Assembly (NCBI RefSeq): GCF_016902415.1
Contig: NZ_JACJLV010000008.1
Coordinates: 1 to 64,000 of the forward strand
Length of the DNA stretch: 64,000 nt
Reading direction: 5' to 3'
From: Mordavella massiliensis
GTDB taxonomy: Bacteria; Bacillota; Clostridia; Lachnospirales; Lachnospiraceae
Shown one piece after another: positions 1 through 7,196 of this stretch (position 1 is the first letter of the stretch; each line of letters starts with the position of its first letter). Under the pieces are notes generated by a model. It had not been told where the DNA came from and did no database searches. It saw only the letters and a program-made list of their open reading frames with translations. The position numbers and the translations under genes are program-made.

Positions 1-10
1 TTATTTAACT

Positions 11-76
11 TGATCAATATTAATATGGGGACGGGGGATTTTCAAAAATCCCCCGTCCCCATATTAATATTGATCA
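11..76. repeat. GGGGACG palindromic element, copy R1
   Basis: A 34-nt core (27-60), GGGGACGGGGGATTTT plus its reverse complement around a 2-nt loop, sits between 16-nt flanks (11-26 and 61-76) that are perfect reverse complements of each other. The result is a 32-bp perfect hairpin. It begins 10 nt past the stop codon of the cyclo-ligase gene and could end its transcript, although there is no strong T-run. Three more copies occur at 27972, 51569 and 51700. The form resembles REP/RAYT-type palindromes; no transposase gene is present here. Confidence 0.9.
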
Positions 77-86
77 TTATCTTTGA

Positions 87-647
87 CTATTTTCCTACAT
101 GTATCGCGCCTGTTTCTGTAACAATCAGATCCATCTGCTGATCATGTTCTTCCACCGGTATATCGTCTGTCAGGAACAATTCCCTGCAAAGGGCCGCTCT
201 GGTGCAGGCAGTCTGTTCCAGATACCGGTCATAATATCCGCCTCCGTATCCCAGGCGGGCTCCCTGTTCATTACAGGTCAGGCAGGGAATCAACGCCAGG
301 TCTATCTCTTCCGGGCGGATCAGTCCGGCTCCCGGCGCCGGTTCCAAAATTCCAAAAGTCCCGGGTGCAAGGTCCTGTAAAGAGTGGATCTCATAAACCT
401 GCATCACGCCCTTTTTCTCACAACGCGGCACGCCCAGCCGTTTTCCCTCCGCCAGCACTTTTTCCAGAAGAGGGCGGGTGTTGATCTCCCCTTCCATCCC
501 CACATAACAGAACACCACTTCTGCCTGTTGGAATTCCGGAAGTTCCGCCGCCAGCATACAGATCCTCTCATCTGCCATCTGATAATAGGCGCCGGAAAGA
601 AATTTTCTTTTCTCTAACAGCTCTTCCCGCAGTCTTTGTTTCTTCAT
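87..647 (-). CDS. 5-formyltetrahydrofolate cyclo-ligase (MTHFS family)
   Basis: This 186-aa cytosolic enzyme uses ATP to convert 5-formyl-THF to 5,10-methenyl-THF, returning a storage folate to one-carbon metabolism. The family signature GYGGGYYDRYL is at residues 133-143, and a basic N-terminal helix (KKQRLREELLEKRK) and a C-terminal PVEEHDQQMD segment also match. Length is normal. An in-frame ATG lies 22 codons upstream, but the start at 647 is preferred: it follows AAGGTG at good spacing and begins the conserved sequence. It overlaps the upstream thioredoxin-fold gene by 4 nt (ATGA), so the two are probably translationally coupled. Confidence 0.95.
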   Translation of the reverse strand: MKKQRLREELLEKRKFLSGAYYQMADERICMLAAELPEFQQAEVVFCYVGMEGEINTRPLLEKVLAEGKRLGVPRCEKKGVMQVYEIHSLQDLAPGTFGILEPAPGAGLIRPEEIDLALIPCLTCNEQGARLGYGGGYYDRYLEQTACTRAALCRELFLTDDIPVEEHDQQMDLIVTETGAIHVGK

Positions 648-907
648 GGCTGCACCTTCGCCAGTACCAGGTCCAGATCCAGCGTCAGAGTTCCGTCCTC
701 CAGCTGAAAGCATGGGATTCCGATCTTCCCTTCTTTTTTCACTTCATCAAAGAGTGGCTCATGATCTCTGAGTTTCAAAAAACGCTTCAGATTTGCGGTA
801 CTGTCTGTCCAGTCCAGATAGATATAAGAAATATTCTTGTCCTTCAGCACTTCTTCTGCATGCACGCAATCGGGACAGGCGTTGGTTCCATACATAATCA
901 GTTTCAT
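644..907 (-). CDS. glutaredoxin-like thioredoxin-fold protein
   Basis: An 87-aa single-domain protein with the redox motif CPDC at residues 11-14 right after the first beta strand, and an IP (cis-proline) step in GKIGIPCF, both as in glutaredoxins. It has no signal peptide, so it should be a cytosolic dithiol/disulfide carrier. Its partner is unknown. It is the first gene of a two-gene unit with the cyclo-ligase (4-nt overlap). A metal-handling role is possible given the neighbouring Fur/HMA genes, but nothing in the protein shows it. Confidence 0.85.
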   Translation of the reverse strand: MKLIMYGTNACPDCVHAEEVLKDKNISYIYLDWTDSTANLKRFLKLRDHEPLFDEVKKEGKIGIPCFQLEDGTLTLDLDLVLAKVQP

Positions 908-1009
908 CCTATTTTGCCTCCTGCTTTTGTTATCTCATAACAACCCATTTATTGTTTAGCACAAAAGTCCGCATAATACAATAGGAAATGAAAAGAAACT
1001 TCCCTGCTG

Positions 1010-1417
1010 CTACCGGCAGTGATATATAATCTTTGACACTTTCTTTCCAGTACTTAGATAGCCGTACTGTCTGATTCCCTCCCGGATGATCTGGTCCAGC
1101 TTTTCTTTTGACAGCCGGCAGATCGTATCATCCTCCAGGATAATCTCACATCCGCCGTCATTACAGCACCCTTCCCCGCACTCAATCTTGTACAGGTTCT
1201 GCCTGCTGATCGCTCCAATCTCTTCCAGTGCGTTGATCATGCGATAAACCGTCGCCACCCCGATCCGTTTGTCCTGTTTCGAAGCCTTGTAATAGATTTC
1301 TTTGCAGCTTGCACAGTCATCCTTCAGGATGATATCAATCAGAAGTTTTCTCTGCTTTGTGATACGACATCCATTTTCTTTTAATTGTTCTATGATTTCA
1401 TCTTTTCTGCTCACCAT
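1010..1417 (-). CDS. Fur-family regulator with cysteine-rich sensor region
   Basis: This 135-aa protein has the Fur N-terminal winged helix (CRITKQRKLLIDII, then IGVATVYRMINALEEIGAI at about 52-70). The histidine-rich metal-binding stretch expected near residues 80-95 is replaced by a cysteine cluster (C80, C84, C85, C90), with further cysteines at 35, 38, 100 and 134. It should be a DNA-binding metal or redox sensor, but not a standard Fur/Zur/PerR. It is encoded 14 nt downstream of the HMA protein gene in one transcript, whose promoter carries CTAAC/GTTAG palindromes that it may bind itself (inference). Confidence 0.85.
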   Translation of the reverse strand: MVSRKDEIIEQLKENGCRITKQRKLLIDIILKDDCASCKEIYYKASKQDKRIGVATVYRMINALEEIGAISRQNLYKIECGEGCCNDGGCEIILEDDTICRLSKEKLDQIIREGIRQYGYLSTGKKVSKIIYHCR

Positions 1418-1431
1418 ACCGCCGCCTCATA

Positions 1432-1800
1432 TCAGGAAATGCTGACAACTTCAAATCCCGCTCCTTCTACAGCCTGTTTCAGAACACTCTCATCTACCGC
1501 ACGGTCGTAAGACACTTCCGCTCGGTTATCTTTCAGGTTTACTTTTGCGGAAACCCCGTCTATCGCGTTAAGCGCATTTGTCACACTGTTCACACAGTTC
1601 TGGCAGTGCATGCCTGAAATGCGGATCGTGCGGCGTCCGATCACAGAACCATCAAGCGTCTTCCTTTTCGGCTTTTTCGGCTTCACGCTGCCGGATCCGC
1701 CACCGCAGCATGCCCCCTCTCCTTTGAAATGCTTCAACGATCCCTTCACCGCAAAGATGAGAACGATCAGGATCACCACCATAATAATCGCGTCACCCAT
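1432..1800 (-). CDS. Cys-rich membrane protein with C-terminal heavy-metal-associated domain
   Basis: A 122-aa protein. One N-terminal membrane helix (about residues 4-19) is followed by a CCGGG cluster (32-36), like that of FeoB-associated Cys-rich membrane proteins. A basic linker leads to an HMA domain with GMHCQNC and metal-binding Cys at about 66 and 69. A GTG lies one codon earlier, but GGAGGG at 1807-1812 is 6 nt from the ATG at 1800, which is therefore preferred. It could pass metal (Cu or Fe) at the inner face of the membrane. First gene of an operon with the Fur-like regulator. Confidence 0.85.
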   Translation of the reverse strand: MGDAIIMVVILIVLIFAVKGSLKHFKGEGACCGGGSGSVKPKKPKRKTLDGSVIGRRTIRISGMHCQNCVNSVTNALNAIDGVSAKVNLKDNRAEVSYDRAVDESVLKQAVEGAGFEVVSIS

Positions 1801-1835
1801 CACTATCCCTCCATCCTGTTCCTGTCATTCTATTG

Positions 1836-1867
1836 ATTAGTATATGCTAACTACGGTTAGTATTCAA
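1836..1867 (-). promoter_or_regulatory. promoter with overlapping GTTAG/CTAAC operators, HMA-fur operon
   Basis: On the minus strand, -35 TTGAAT (1862-1867) and -10 TATACT (1839-1844) are 17 nt apart. Inside it, CTAAC-N4-GTTAG (1847-1860) fills the spacer, and ATTAG-N6-CTAAC (1836-1851, plus-strand reading) covers the -10. A protein bound here would block RNA polymerase. The N6 form recurs at 5334-5349 and, with one mismatch, at 4562-4577. The binding protein is not identified; a Fur- or DtxR-type metalloregulator is the likely class. Confidence 0.7.
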
Positions 1868-1912
1868 TAACTCCAGGTGGATTTTATTGATATTTTTTCT
1901 CAAAAACAAAAA

Positions 1913-1953
1913 ACTGATGTTTTCTGCGACAAATCGTCACTGAAAACATCAGT
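1913..1953 (-). terminator. terminator of the DUF6110/P-type ATPase operon
   Basis: A 12-bp stem (1913-1924 with 1942-1953, ACTGATGTTTTC and its complement) is followed on the minus strand by a T-run (TTTTTTGTTTTT). It lies 20 nt past the ATPase stop codon and separates that operon from the HMA-fur unit. Confidence 0.85.
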
Positions 1954-1973
1954 CAACTTTTTAAACCGGCCCG

Positions 1974-4055
1974 CTATTCTTCCGTCAAAAGATTTCTCAT
2001 ACTTTGCAGGCTGATCAGCAGTGTGGATGTGTTGTGAAGCAGCGCCGAGGATGTAGGCCTGATCCGTCCGGTGATCCCAAGCGCGATCAGCGCCGCGTTG
2101 ATCCCGATGATCTGGTGATAATTTTTCCCGATCCGTTTCATCATCCCGTTTGCGAGACGCTTCAGTACCACCAGTTCCGCCAGGTCTTCCGCCGCAATGG
2201 TAATATCGGCGATCTCTCTTGCAAGCTCCGCGCCGTCGCTGATGGCAATGCCCGCGTCAGCGGCGGACAGGGCCGGGGAATCATTGATCCCGTCCCCGAT
2301 CATGATGACCTTGTGTCCCAGCGCTTTTTCCCGCTCCACAAATCCTGCCTTTTCTTCCGGCAGCACCTCCGCGTAATACTCGTCCACGCCGACCCGGCGG
2401 GCGACAGCAGCAGCGGTCTTCTCACTGTCCCCGGTCATCATGACCGTTTTCTGTATCCCTTCCGCTCTCAGCGCCCGGATCATGTCCGCCGCCTCTTCCC
2501 GCAGGGGATCTTCGATGCAGATCACCGCGACGAGTTCCTTTTCAATGGCAAGATACAGGTGGGAGTACTCTTCCGGCAGCGCCTCAAATCTTTCCCGGCA
2601 TTCCGGGCGGACCGTGCAGCCTTCGTCTTCAAATACAAAATGACTGCTTCCGATCACCACCTTTTTCCCGTCAATATATGAGGAGATCCCATGCGCCACC
2701 ACATACTCTACTTTCGAATGCATTTCCTCATGGGCGAGCCGGCGCTTCTTTGCCGCATCCACCACGGCCTTTGCCATGGAATGGGGGAAATGTTCCTCCA
2801 GGCACGCTGCGATCCGCAGGCATTCTTCCTCCGGTTCCTCTCCGAACGGGATCACTGCTTTCACCGTGGGCTTCGCCTTTGTGAGCGTCCCGGTCTTGTC
2901 AAAGACCACGGTATCCGCTTCCGCGACCGCTTCCAGGAATTTCCCGCCTTTCACGGTGATCCCGTACCCGCCGGCCTCCCGGATCGCTGAGAGCACAGTC
3001 AGGGGCATGGCAAGCTTCAGGGCGCAGGAAAAGTCCACCATAAGCACGGACAACGCCTTTGTCACATTTCTGGTCAGGAGTCCGGCTGCCGCCGTGCCAA
3101 GCAGAGTGTACGGCACCAGCCGGTCGGCCAGATGCTCCGCCCTGCTCTCCATAGAAGACTTCAGTTTCTCCGAATCTTCGATCATGGCCACGATCTTTTC
3201 AAATCTGGTGGAGCCGGAAACCGCCTTTACCAGGATGTCCAGTTCGCCTTCCTCCACCACGGTTCCCGCATAGACGGACTGCCCTGGCACCCTGCGCACG
3301 GGCATGGCCTCCCCTGTAAGGGAGACCTGGTTTACCATGCCTTCCCCGCCGGACACCTCTCCGTCAAAGGGGATCACATTTCCCATATGTACGGTCACAA
3401 CGTCGCCCTTTCGGATCTGATCCGCCTTTACCAGGATCTCCTGCCCGTCCCGTTTCAGCCAGACTTTTTTAATATTCAGGGACATGCTCCGCGCCAGATC
3501 TCCCACGGACTTTTTATGGGTCCACTCTTCCAGGAGTTCTCCCACTCCCAAAAGGAACATGACCGAACCGGCGGTATTAAAGTCCCGCCGCAGGACGGAG
3601 ACCCCGATGGCGGTTGCATCCAGAAGCGGGACTTCGATCTTCCTCTCCCGGATGCAGCGCAGCCCCGCCGCAAGATATCGAAGCGACTTAAGCGTCACGA
3701 TCCCTGCGCGCAGGGTCGCAGGCACCAGAAGCCTTCCGCCGTAGTGCAGCAGCACTTTCGCGATCAGTTTTTCCTTATAAGACGCGTTCAGCTCCCTTCC
3801 GGAATTGCGGACAATGGTCTCCGGCACGGCTACCTCTTCATACCGGAAGTTCTTCAGCAGACGGATCAGCGCAGCGCGCTCTCCAGTATAACAGATGACA
3901 GCGTCTGCGGTGCGCTCATACACTTTCACATCTGTTATATTGCCCTGCCTGTCCAGATACCAGAAAAGAGTATCCGCCTCCGCACATGTCATTTTCTCCT
4001 GAACGACATGGATGCGGAGACGGCCCCTGATCTCATGCTTTATGATAAATTTCAT
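1974..4055 (-). CDS. P1B-type metal ATPase, FezB-like (candidate ferrosome ATPase)
   Basis: This 693-aa membrane ATPase has all P-type motifs: TGEAMP (247-252), DKTGT (phosphorylated Asp386), TGDS (541-544) and GDGIND (587-592). The HP-loop equivalent is HFPHSMA (about 422-428). The N-terminal ~75 residues form an HMA-like fold without CxxC. The membrane metal motif reads SCALK (343-347) where most P1B pumps have CPC, SPC or TPC. This non-CPx form and the DUF6110 partner fit the P1B-6 group that includes FezB, the ferrosome ATPase, better than a copper exporter. It starts 6 nt after the partner's stop with only a distant weak ribosome site, which suggests coupled translation. The substrate, presumably iron, is inferred. 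Confidence 0.85.
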   Translation of the reverse strand: MKFIIKHEIRGRLRIHVVQEKMTCAEADTLFWYLDRQGNITDVKVYERTADAVICYTGERAALIRLLKNFRYEEVAVPETIVRNSGRELNASYKEKLIAKVLLHYGGRLLVPATLRAGIVTLKSLRYLAAGLRCIRERKIEVPLLDATAIGVSVLRRDFNTAGSVMFLLGVGELLEEWTHKKSVGDLARSMSLNIKKVWLKRDGQEILVKADQIRKGDVVTVHMGNVIPFDGEVSGGEGMVNQVSLTGEAMPVRRVPGQSVYAGTVVEEGELDILVKAVSGSTRFEKIVAMIEDSEKLKSSMESRAEHLADRLVPYTLLGTAAAGLLTRNVTKALSVLMVDFSCALKLAMPLTVLSAIREAGGYGITVKGGKFLEAVAEADTVVFDKTGTLTKAKPTVKAVIPFGEEPEEECLRIAACLEEHFPHSMAKAVVDAAKKRRLAHEEMHSKVEYVVAHGISSYIDGKKVVIGSSHFVFEDEGCTVRPECRERFEALPEEYSHLYLAIEKELVAVICIEDPLREEAADMIRALRAEGIQKTVMMTGDSEKTAAAVARRVGVDEYYAEVLPEEKAGFVEREKALGHKVIMIGDGINDSPALSAADAGIAISDGAELAREIADITIAAEDLAELVVLKRLANGMMKRIGKNYHQIIGINAALIALGITGRIRPTSSALLHNTSTLLISLQSMRNLLTEE

Positions 4056-4061
4056 GGGCGG

Positions 4062-4361
4062 TTACATCGTTCCTTCTTCGGAAGGATCCGCACCGTCTTC
4101 CTCTGTCTCCTGCACAGCCGCCGCTTCCTGCGCCGCCCTCTCTTCATTGATCTGCTGGGCCTCCGCAAGGATATCCTCAGCGTTCTCCTGCACAGTCGTG
4201 ACCGTTTTCATCACACAGTCTTTTGCACGCAGCGCCGCTGCCGTACACTCTGTATATACTTTCTTTGCGTCCCTGCCGGATAAAATCTTAACGCCTGCCG
4301 TCCCAAAGAGAACTCCTCCTGCAAATATTCCGATCTTTTTCATCAATGACTCACTGAACAT
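4062..4361 (-). CDS. small DUF6110-type membrane protein, FezA-like
   Basis: A 99-aa protein. A glycine-rich hydrophobic N-terminus (about residues 9-27, with GGVLFGTAG giving GxxxG spacing) is followed by a conserved amphipathic stretch (DAKKVYTECTAAALRAKDCVMK) and an acidic, Ala/Glu-rich C-terminal tail. I recognise the pattern as DUF6110, typically encoded next to P1B ATPases like the one 6 nt downstream. In ferrosome loci a small membrane protein (FezA) accompanies the P1B-6 ATPase and is needed to form the iron-storing vesicle. Equating the two is from memory of the family, not a search. GGAGG lies 9 nt before the ATG. Confidence 0.75.
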   Translation of the reverse strand: MFSESLMKKIGIFAGGVLFGTAGVKILSGRDAKKVYTECTAAALRAKDCVMKTVTTVQENAEDILAEAQQINEERAAQEAAAVQETEEDGADPSEEGTM

Positions 4362-4540
4362 ATACTTCTACCTCCTGATAATACTTTTTACTGCTCTGCC
4401 GCCGGCTGATCACTTGTGTCTGTATCCGGTATAAAATACCATTATGAAACAGAACACGGCAGCCCATGCCCAGAATCTGTGCTGTTTCATGCGCCATCAC
4501 TTCCTTCTGTTTTACTAGATTGCAATAAGAATACTATATC

Positions 4541-4577
4541 AGCATAGCAACACTCTCCCAGGGTAGTCAAAGCTAAC
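4541..4577 (-). promoter_or_regulatory. candidate promoter and variant GTTAG operator, fez-like operon
   Basis: On the minus strand, -35 TTGACT (4565-4570) and -10 TATGCT (4541-4546) are 18 nt apart. GTTAG-N6-CTACC (4562-4577) overlaps the -35 and differs by one base from the palindrome at 5334-5349. The leader would be about 170 nt. Evidence is weaker than at the HMA promoter, since both boxes are imperfect. Confidence 0.45.
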
Positions 4578-4628
4578 CGGCCTTGTCGATAAAACTTCTC
4601 ACTATCCCATATAATCTCCAAAACCCAC

Positions 4629-4670
4629 TTGACAGCAGCGAATTACTTTCATAATATAACATTGTTATAT
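4629..4670 (+). promoter_or_regulatory. tetR promoter with overlapping operator
   Basis: -35 TTGACA (4629-4634), a 17-nt spacer and -10 TAATAT (4652-4657). The perfect 17-bp palindrome ATATAACA-T-TGTTATAT (4654-4670) covers the -10 and start site, and the half site TGTTATAT recurs just before the ribosome site (4675-4682). This is the usual arrangement for an autorepressed TetR gene. Confidence 0.8.
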
Positions 4671-4693
4671 ATCACTGTTATATGGAGGTCGCC

Positions 4694-5311
4694 ATGGATG
4701 AAAACACAGTATCTACATTAGAGCGGATCCAGCAGGCCGCATTGGACGAATTTGCAGAAAAGGGATTCCTGGGCGCTTCCCTGCGCCAGATCGTGAAAAA
4801 TGCCGGTGTGACCACCGGCGCCTTCTACGGCTACTTTTCCAGCAAGGAAGCCCTGTTCGCCTCCATCGTGGAACCTCATGCCGCTGCCCTTATGGGCAGG
4901 TTTATGGAAGCCCAGACTTCCTTCGCGGAACTGCCCGAAGAACAGCAGCCGGATCACATGGGCGTAGAATCCTCGGACTGCGTCCACTGGATGGTGGATT
5001 ATATCTGCCGGCACCGGGAACCGGTAAAGCTGCTGCTTTGCCGGTCAGAAGGCACCAGCTATGAACATTTTGTCCATAACATGGTTGAGGTGGAAGTGGA
5101 ATATACACTGAAATATATGGATGTCCTCCGCCGCCTCGGGCGGGAGATCCCCGAACTGGATGAACAGATGTGCCATATCATTGCCAGCGGCATGTTTAAC
5201 GGGATCTTTGAGATCGTGATCCACGATATGCCGGAAGGCAGGGCCCTGCGCTATGTAGACCAGCTCAGGGACTTTTATACAGCCGGATGGCTGAAACTGA
5301 TGGGGCCGTAG
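4694..5311 (+). CDS. TetR/AcrR-family transcriptional regulator
   Basis: A 205-aa regulator with the N-terminal HTH (LRQIVKNAGVTTGAFYGYFSSKEALF, about residues 30-55) and an all-helical ligand domain. An ATG at 4682 is in frame, but GGAGG (4684-4688) can only serve the ATG at 4694, so that start is chosen. The palindrome over its own -10 suggests autorepression. A terminator separates it from the ABC genes, but it is 76 nt upstream in the same direction and is their obvious candidate regulator. The ligand is unknown. Confidence 0.9.
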   Translation: MDENTVSTLERIQQAALDEFAEKGFLGASLRQIVKNAGVTTGAFYGYFSSKEALFASIVEPHAAALMGRFMEAQTSFAELPEEQQPDHMGVESSDCVHWMVDYICRHREPVKLLLCRSEGTSYEHFVHNMVEVEVEYTLKYMDVLRRLGREIPELDEQMCHIIASGMFNGIFEIVIHDMPEGRALRYVDQLRDFYTAGWLKLMGP

Positions 5312-5326
5312 CCCCCATCTTTTTTG
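5299..5326 (+). terminator. terminator after tetR
   Basis: The hairpin GATGGGG (5299-5305) / CCCCATC (5313-5319) overlaps the tetR stop codon and is followed by TTTTTT. It implies that the ABC genes mainly use their own promoter. Confidence 0.8.
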
Positions 5327-5333
5327 CATGGCG

Positions 5334-5349
5334 GTTAGTCATTTCTAAC
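5334..5349. promoter_or_regulatory. GTTAG-N6-CTAAC operator upstream of the ABC transporter genes
   Basis: A perfect 5+5 bp inverted repeat, GTTAG-TCATTT-CTAAC, lies 38 nt before the TTG start. It matches the site over the HMA-fur promoter (1836-1851). The promoter itself is unclear; TTGCAT (5324-5329) with TAACTT (5346-5351) would place the operator in its spacer. Confidence 0.55.
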
Positions 5350-5387
5350 TTCATGATACATATTTTAACCAAAAGGGAGGTAATCAT

Positions 5388-7196
5388 TTGAAGCAGAAAA
5401 AGCAAAGCAGCCTTGCCCGCATCCTGGGTTATGCGGGCGGGCACAGAAATCTCACCCTGCTGGGCTGTATCCTCTCCGCCCTGTCCGCGGTACTGGGGCT
5501 GATCCCCTATGTGTGCGTATGGCTTGCGGCAAGGGACGTCCTGGAAACCTGGCCCGCGCTCACCGGAGTGTCCGGGTCTGCCCGCTGGGGCTGGACGGCG
5601 GTTTGGACCGCAGTCATAAGTATCGTTCTGTATTTTGCAGCGCTCATGTCCACTCATATCGCAGCCTTCCGCACGGCCCGGAATATCCGGCGCTCTGCCA
5701 TGGCGCACGTGCTGAAGCTACCGCTTGGATTCTTCACGGGCAGTCAGTCCGGACGGCTCAGGAAACTGATCGATGACAATGCCGGTCTTACAGAAGATCT
5801 GCTGGCCCACAAGCTGCCTGACCTGGCGGGAACGATCGTCACTCCCATTGCCGCCGTCCTGATGCTCTTCCTCTTTGACTGGAAAATGGGGCTTCTGTGC
5901 CTGCTCACCATGGTGCTGGCGCTGCTGTCCATGTGCCTGATGATGGGCGGAAAGAACGCCGGCTTTTTCCACCGCTATCAGAAGGAGATCGAGCGCATGA
6001 GCGGCGAGGCGGTGGAATATGTCCGGGGCATCCCCGTGGTAAAAATGTTCCAGCAGACCGTGTACTCTTTCAAAGCTTTCTATGCAGCCATCAGGGACTA
6101 CAGCGACCTTGCCAGCCAGTACGCCATGAGTTGCCGTGTGGGGCAGACCTGTTTCCTGACATTTATCAACGGAGCTTTCGCCCTGCTGATCCCGGCGGCT
6201 CTGCTGCTTGCCTCCGGCGGGGACGTGCGCACGGTGCTTGTCAACTTTATCTTCTATGCCCTGTTCGCTCCTGCCTGCGGCCAGATGATCAACCGCATCA
6301 TGTACATGAGCGAAGCTGTCATGGAGGCGGATGAAGCCGTGGGACGCCTGGATGAGATCCTGAGCCAGAAACCGATGGAAAACACAGGGGTACAGAAACA
6401 GCCGGCAGACGCCGCTGTATCCTTTGACCACGTGACCTTTACCTACCCCGGCGCGGACCGCCCGGCTCTTTCCGATGTATCGTTTGCTGTCCGGCCCGGT
6501 CAGGTGACAGCGCTGGTAGGGCCCTCCGGGGGAGGCAAGACGACAGCAGCAAGCCTCATTCCCCGCTTCTGGGATGCAGACAGCGGCGCCGTCTCCATCG
6601 GGGGCGTCAATGTCAAAGAAATGGATACGGAAGACCTGATGAAACAGACAGCCTTTGTGTTTCAGGATACCCGGCTATTTAAAGAGAGCCTTCTGGAAAA
6701 TATCCGGGCAGCCCGGCCGGACGCTTCCAGAGAGGAAGTCCTGTCCGCCGCACACGCTGCCCAGTGCGATGATATTCTGGAAAAACTTCCCCAGGGTCTG
6801 GATACTATGGTGGGCGCCAGGGGCGTGTACCTCTCCGGCGGCGAGCAGCAGCGGATCGCTCTTGCCCGCGCCATTTTAAAAGACGCGCCCATCGTGGTGC
6901 TGGACGAGGCAACTGCTTTTGCCGACCCGGAAAATGAGCACCAGATCCAGAAGGCGTTTGAAGCGCTGATCCGGAATAAAACCGTATTGATGATCGCCCA
7001 CCGGCTGTCCACCGTGCAGGATGCGGACCACATCATTGTCTTAAGCGGCGGAAAGATCGCAGAACAGGGCTGCCATGAGAGCCTGCTTGCACAGCATGGC
7101 GTGTATGCCGCCATGTGGGAAGACTATCAGCGCAGCGCCCGGTGGAAAGTCGGGCGGACAGATCCGAAAAGCGGAAAGGGGGAAAAGACCGTATGA
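5388..7196 (+). CDS. ABC transporter, fused permease-ATPase, subunit 1
   Basis: A 602-aa half-transporter. Residues 1-320 hold about six membrane helices and residues 340-580 the ATPase, with Walker A GPSGGGKTT (378-386), signature LSGGEQQ (482-488) and Walker B IVVLDEATAFADPENE (503-518). The AFADPENE extension replaces the common SNLD/ASLD and recalls siderophore-type IrtAB/YbtPQ transporters (family memory, not a search). The start is TTG at 5388, with AGGGAGG 7 nt upstream and no better ATG. It overlaps subunit 2 by 4 nt, so the two should form a heterodimer. The upstream GTTAG palindrome suggests control by metal. Confidence 0.9.
   Translation: MKQKKQSSLARILGYAGGHRNLTLLGCILSALSAVLGLIPYVCVWLAARDVLETWPALTGVSGSARWGWTAVWTAVISIVLYFAALMSTHIAAFRTARNIRRSAMAHVLKLPLGFFTGSQSGRLRKLIDDNAGLTEDLLAHKLPDLAGTIVTPIAAVLMLFLFDWKMGLLCLLTMVLALLSMCLMMGGKNAGFFHRYQKEIERMSGEAVEYVRGIPVVKMFQQTVYSFKAFYAAIRDYSDLASQYAMSCRVGQTCFLTFINGAFALLIPAALLLASGGDVRTVLVNFIFYALFAPACGQMINRIMYMSEAVMEADEAVGRLDEILSQKPMENTGVQKQPADAAVSFDHVTFTYPGADRPALSDVSFAVRPGQVTALVGPSGGGKTTAASLIPRFWDADSGAVSIGGVNVKEMDTEDLMKQTAFVFQDTRLFKESLLENIRAARPDASREEVLSAAHAAQCDDILEKLPQGLDTMVGARGVYLSGGEQQRIALARAILKDAPIVVLDEATAFADPENEHQIQKAFEALIRNKTVLMIAHRLSTVQDADHIIVLSGGKIAEQGCHESLLAQHGVYAAMWEDYQRSARWKVGRTDPKSGKGEKTV

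Larger units (their letters stand above)
4362..4693. other. divergent intergenic region between the fez-like operon and tetR
   Basis: About 330 nt without a gene. It holds the leader of the DUF6110 gene (with an imperfect inverted repeat, GAAACAGNACA arms, near 4446-4488, that could fold in the transcript), a candidate minus-strand promoter near 4541-4570, and the tetR promoter and operator at 4629-4670. I see no further coding potential. Confidence 0.7.

Noticed and set aside
1432-4055. HMA protein plus P-type ATPase as an ordinary copper efflux system
   Set aside because: The ATPase lacks CPC and has no CxxC in its N-terminal domain, no CsoR or CopY gene is present, and the DUF6110 partner is not typical of copper pumps. 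Copper cannot be fully excluded for the HMA protein.
3132-4283. 383-codon plus-strand open frame opposite the P1B ATPase
   Set aside because: It mirrors the ATPase and DUF6110 coding sequence, has no ribosome site or family resemblance, and is rich in His/Arg as antisense frames of GC-biased genes are.
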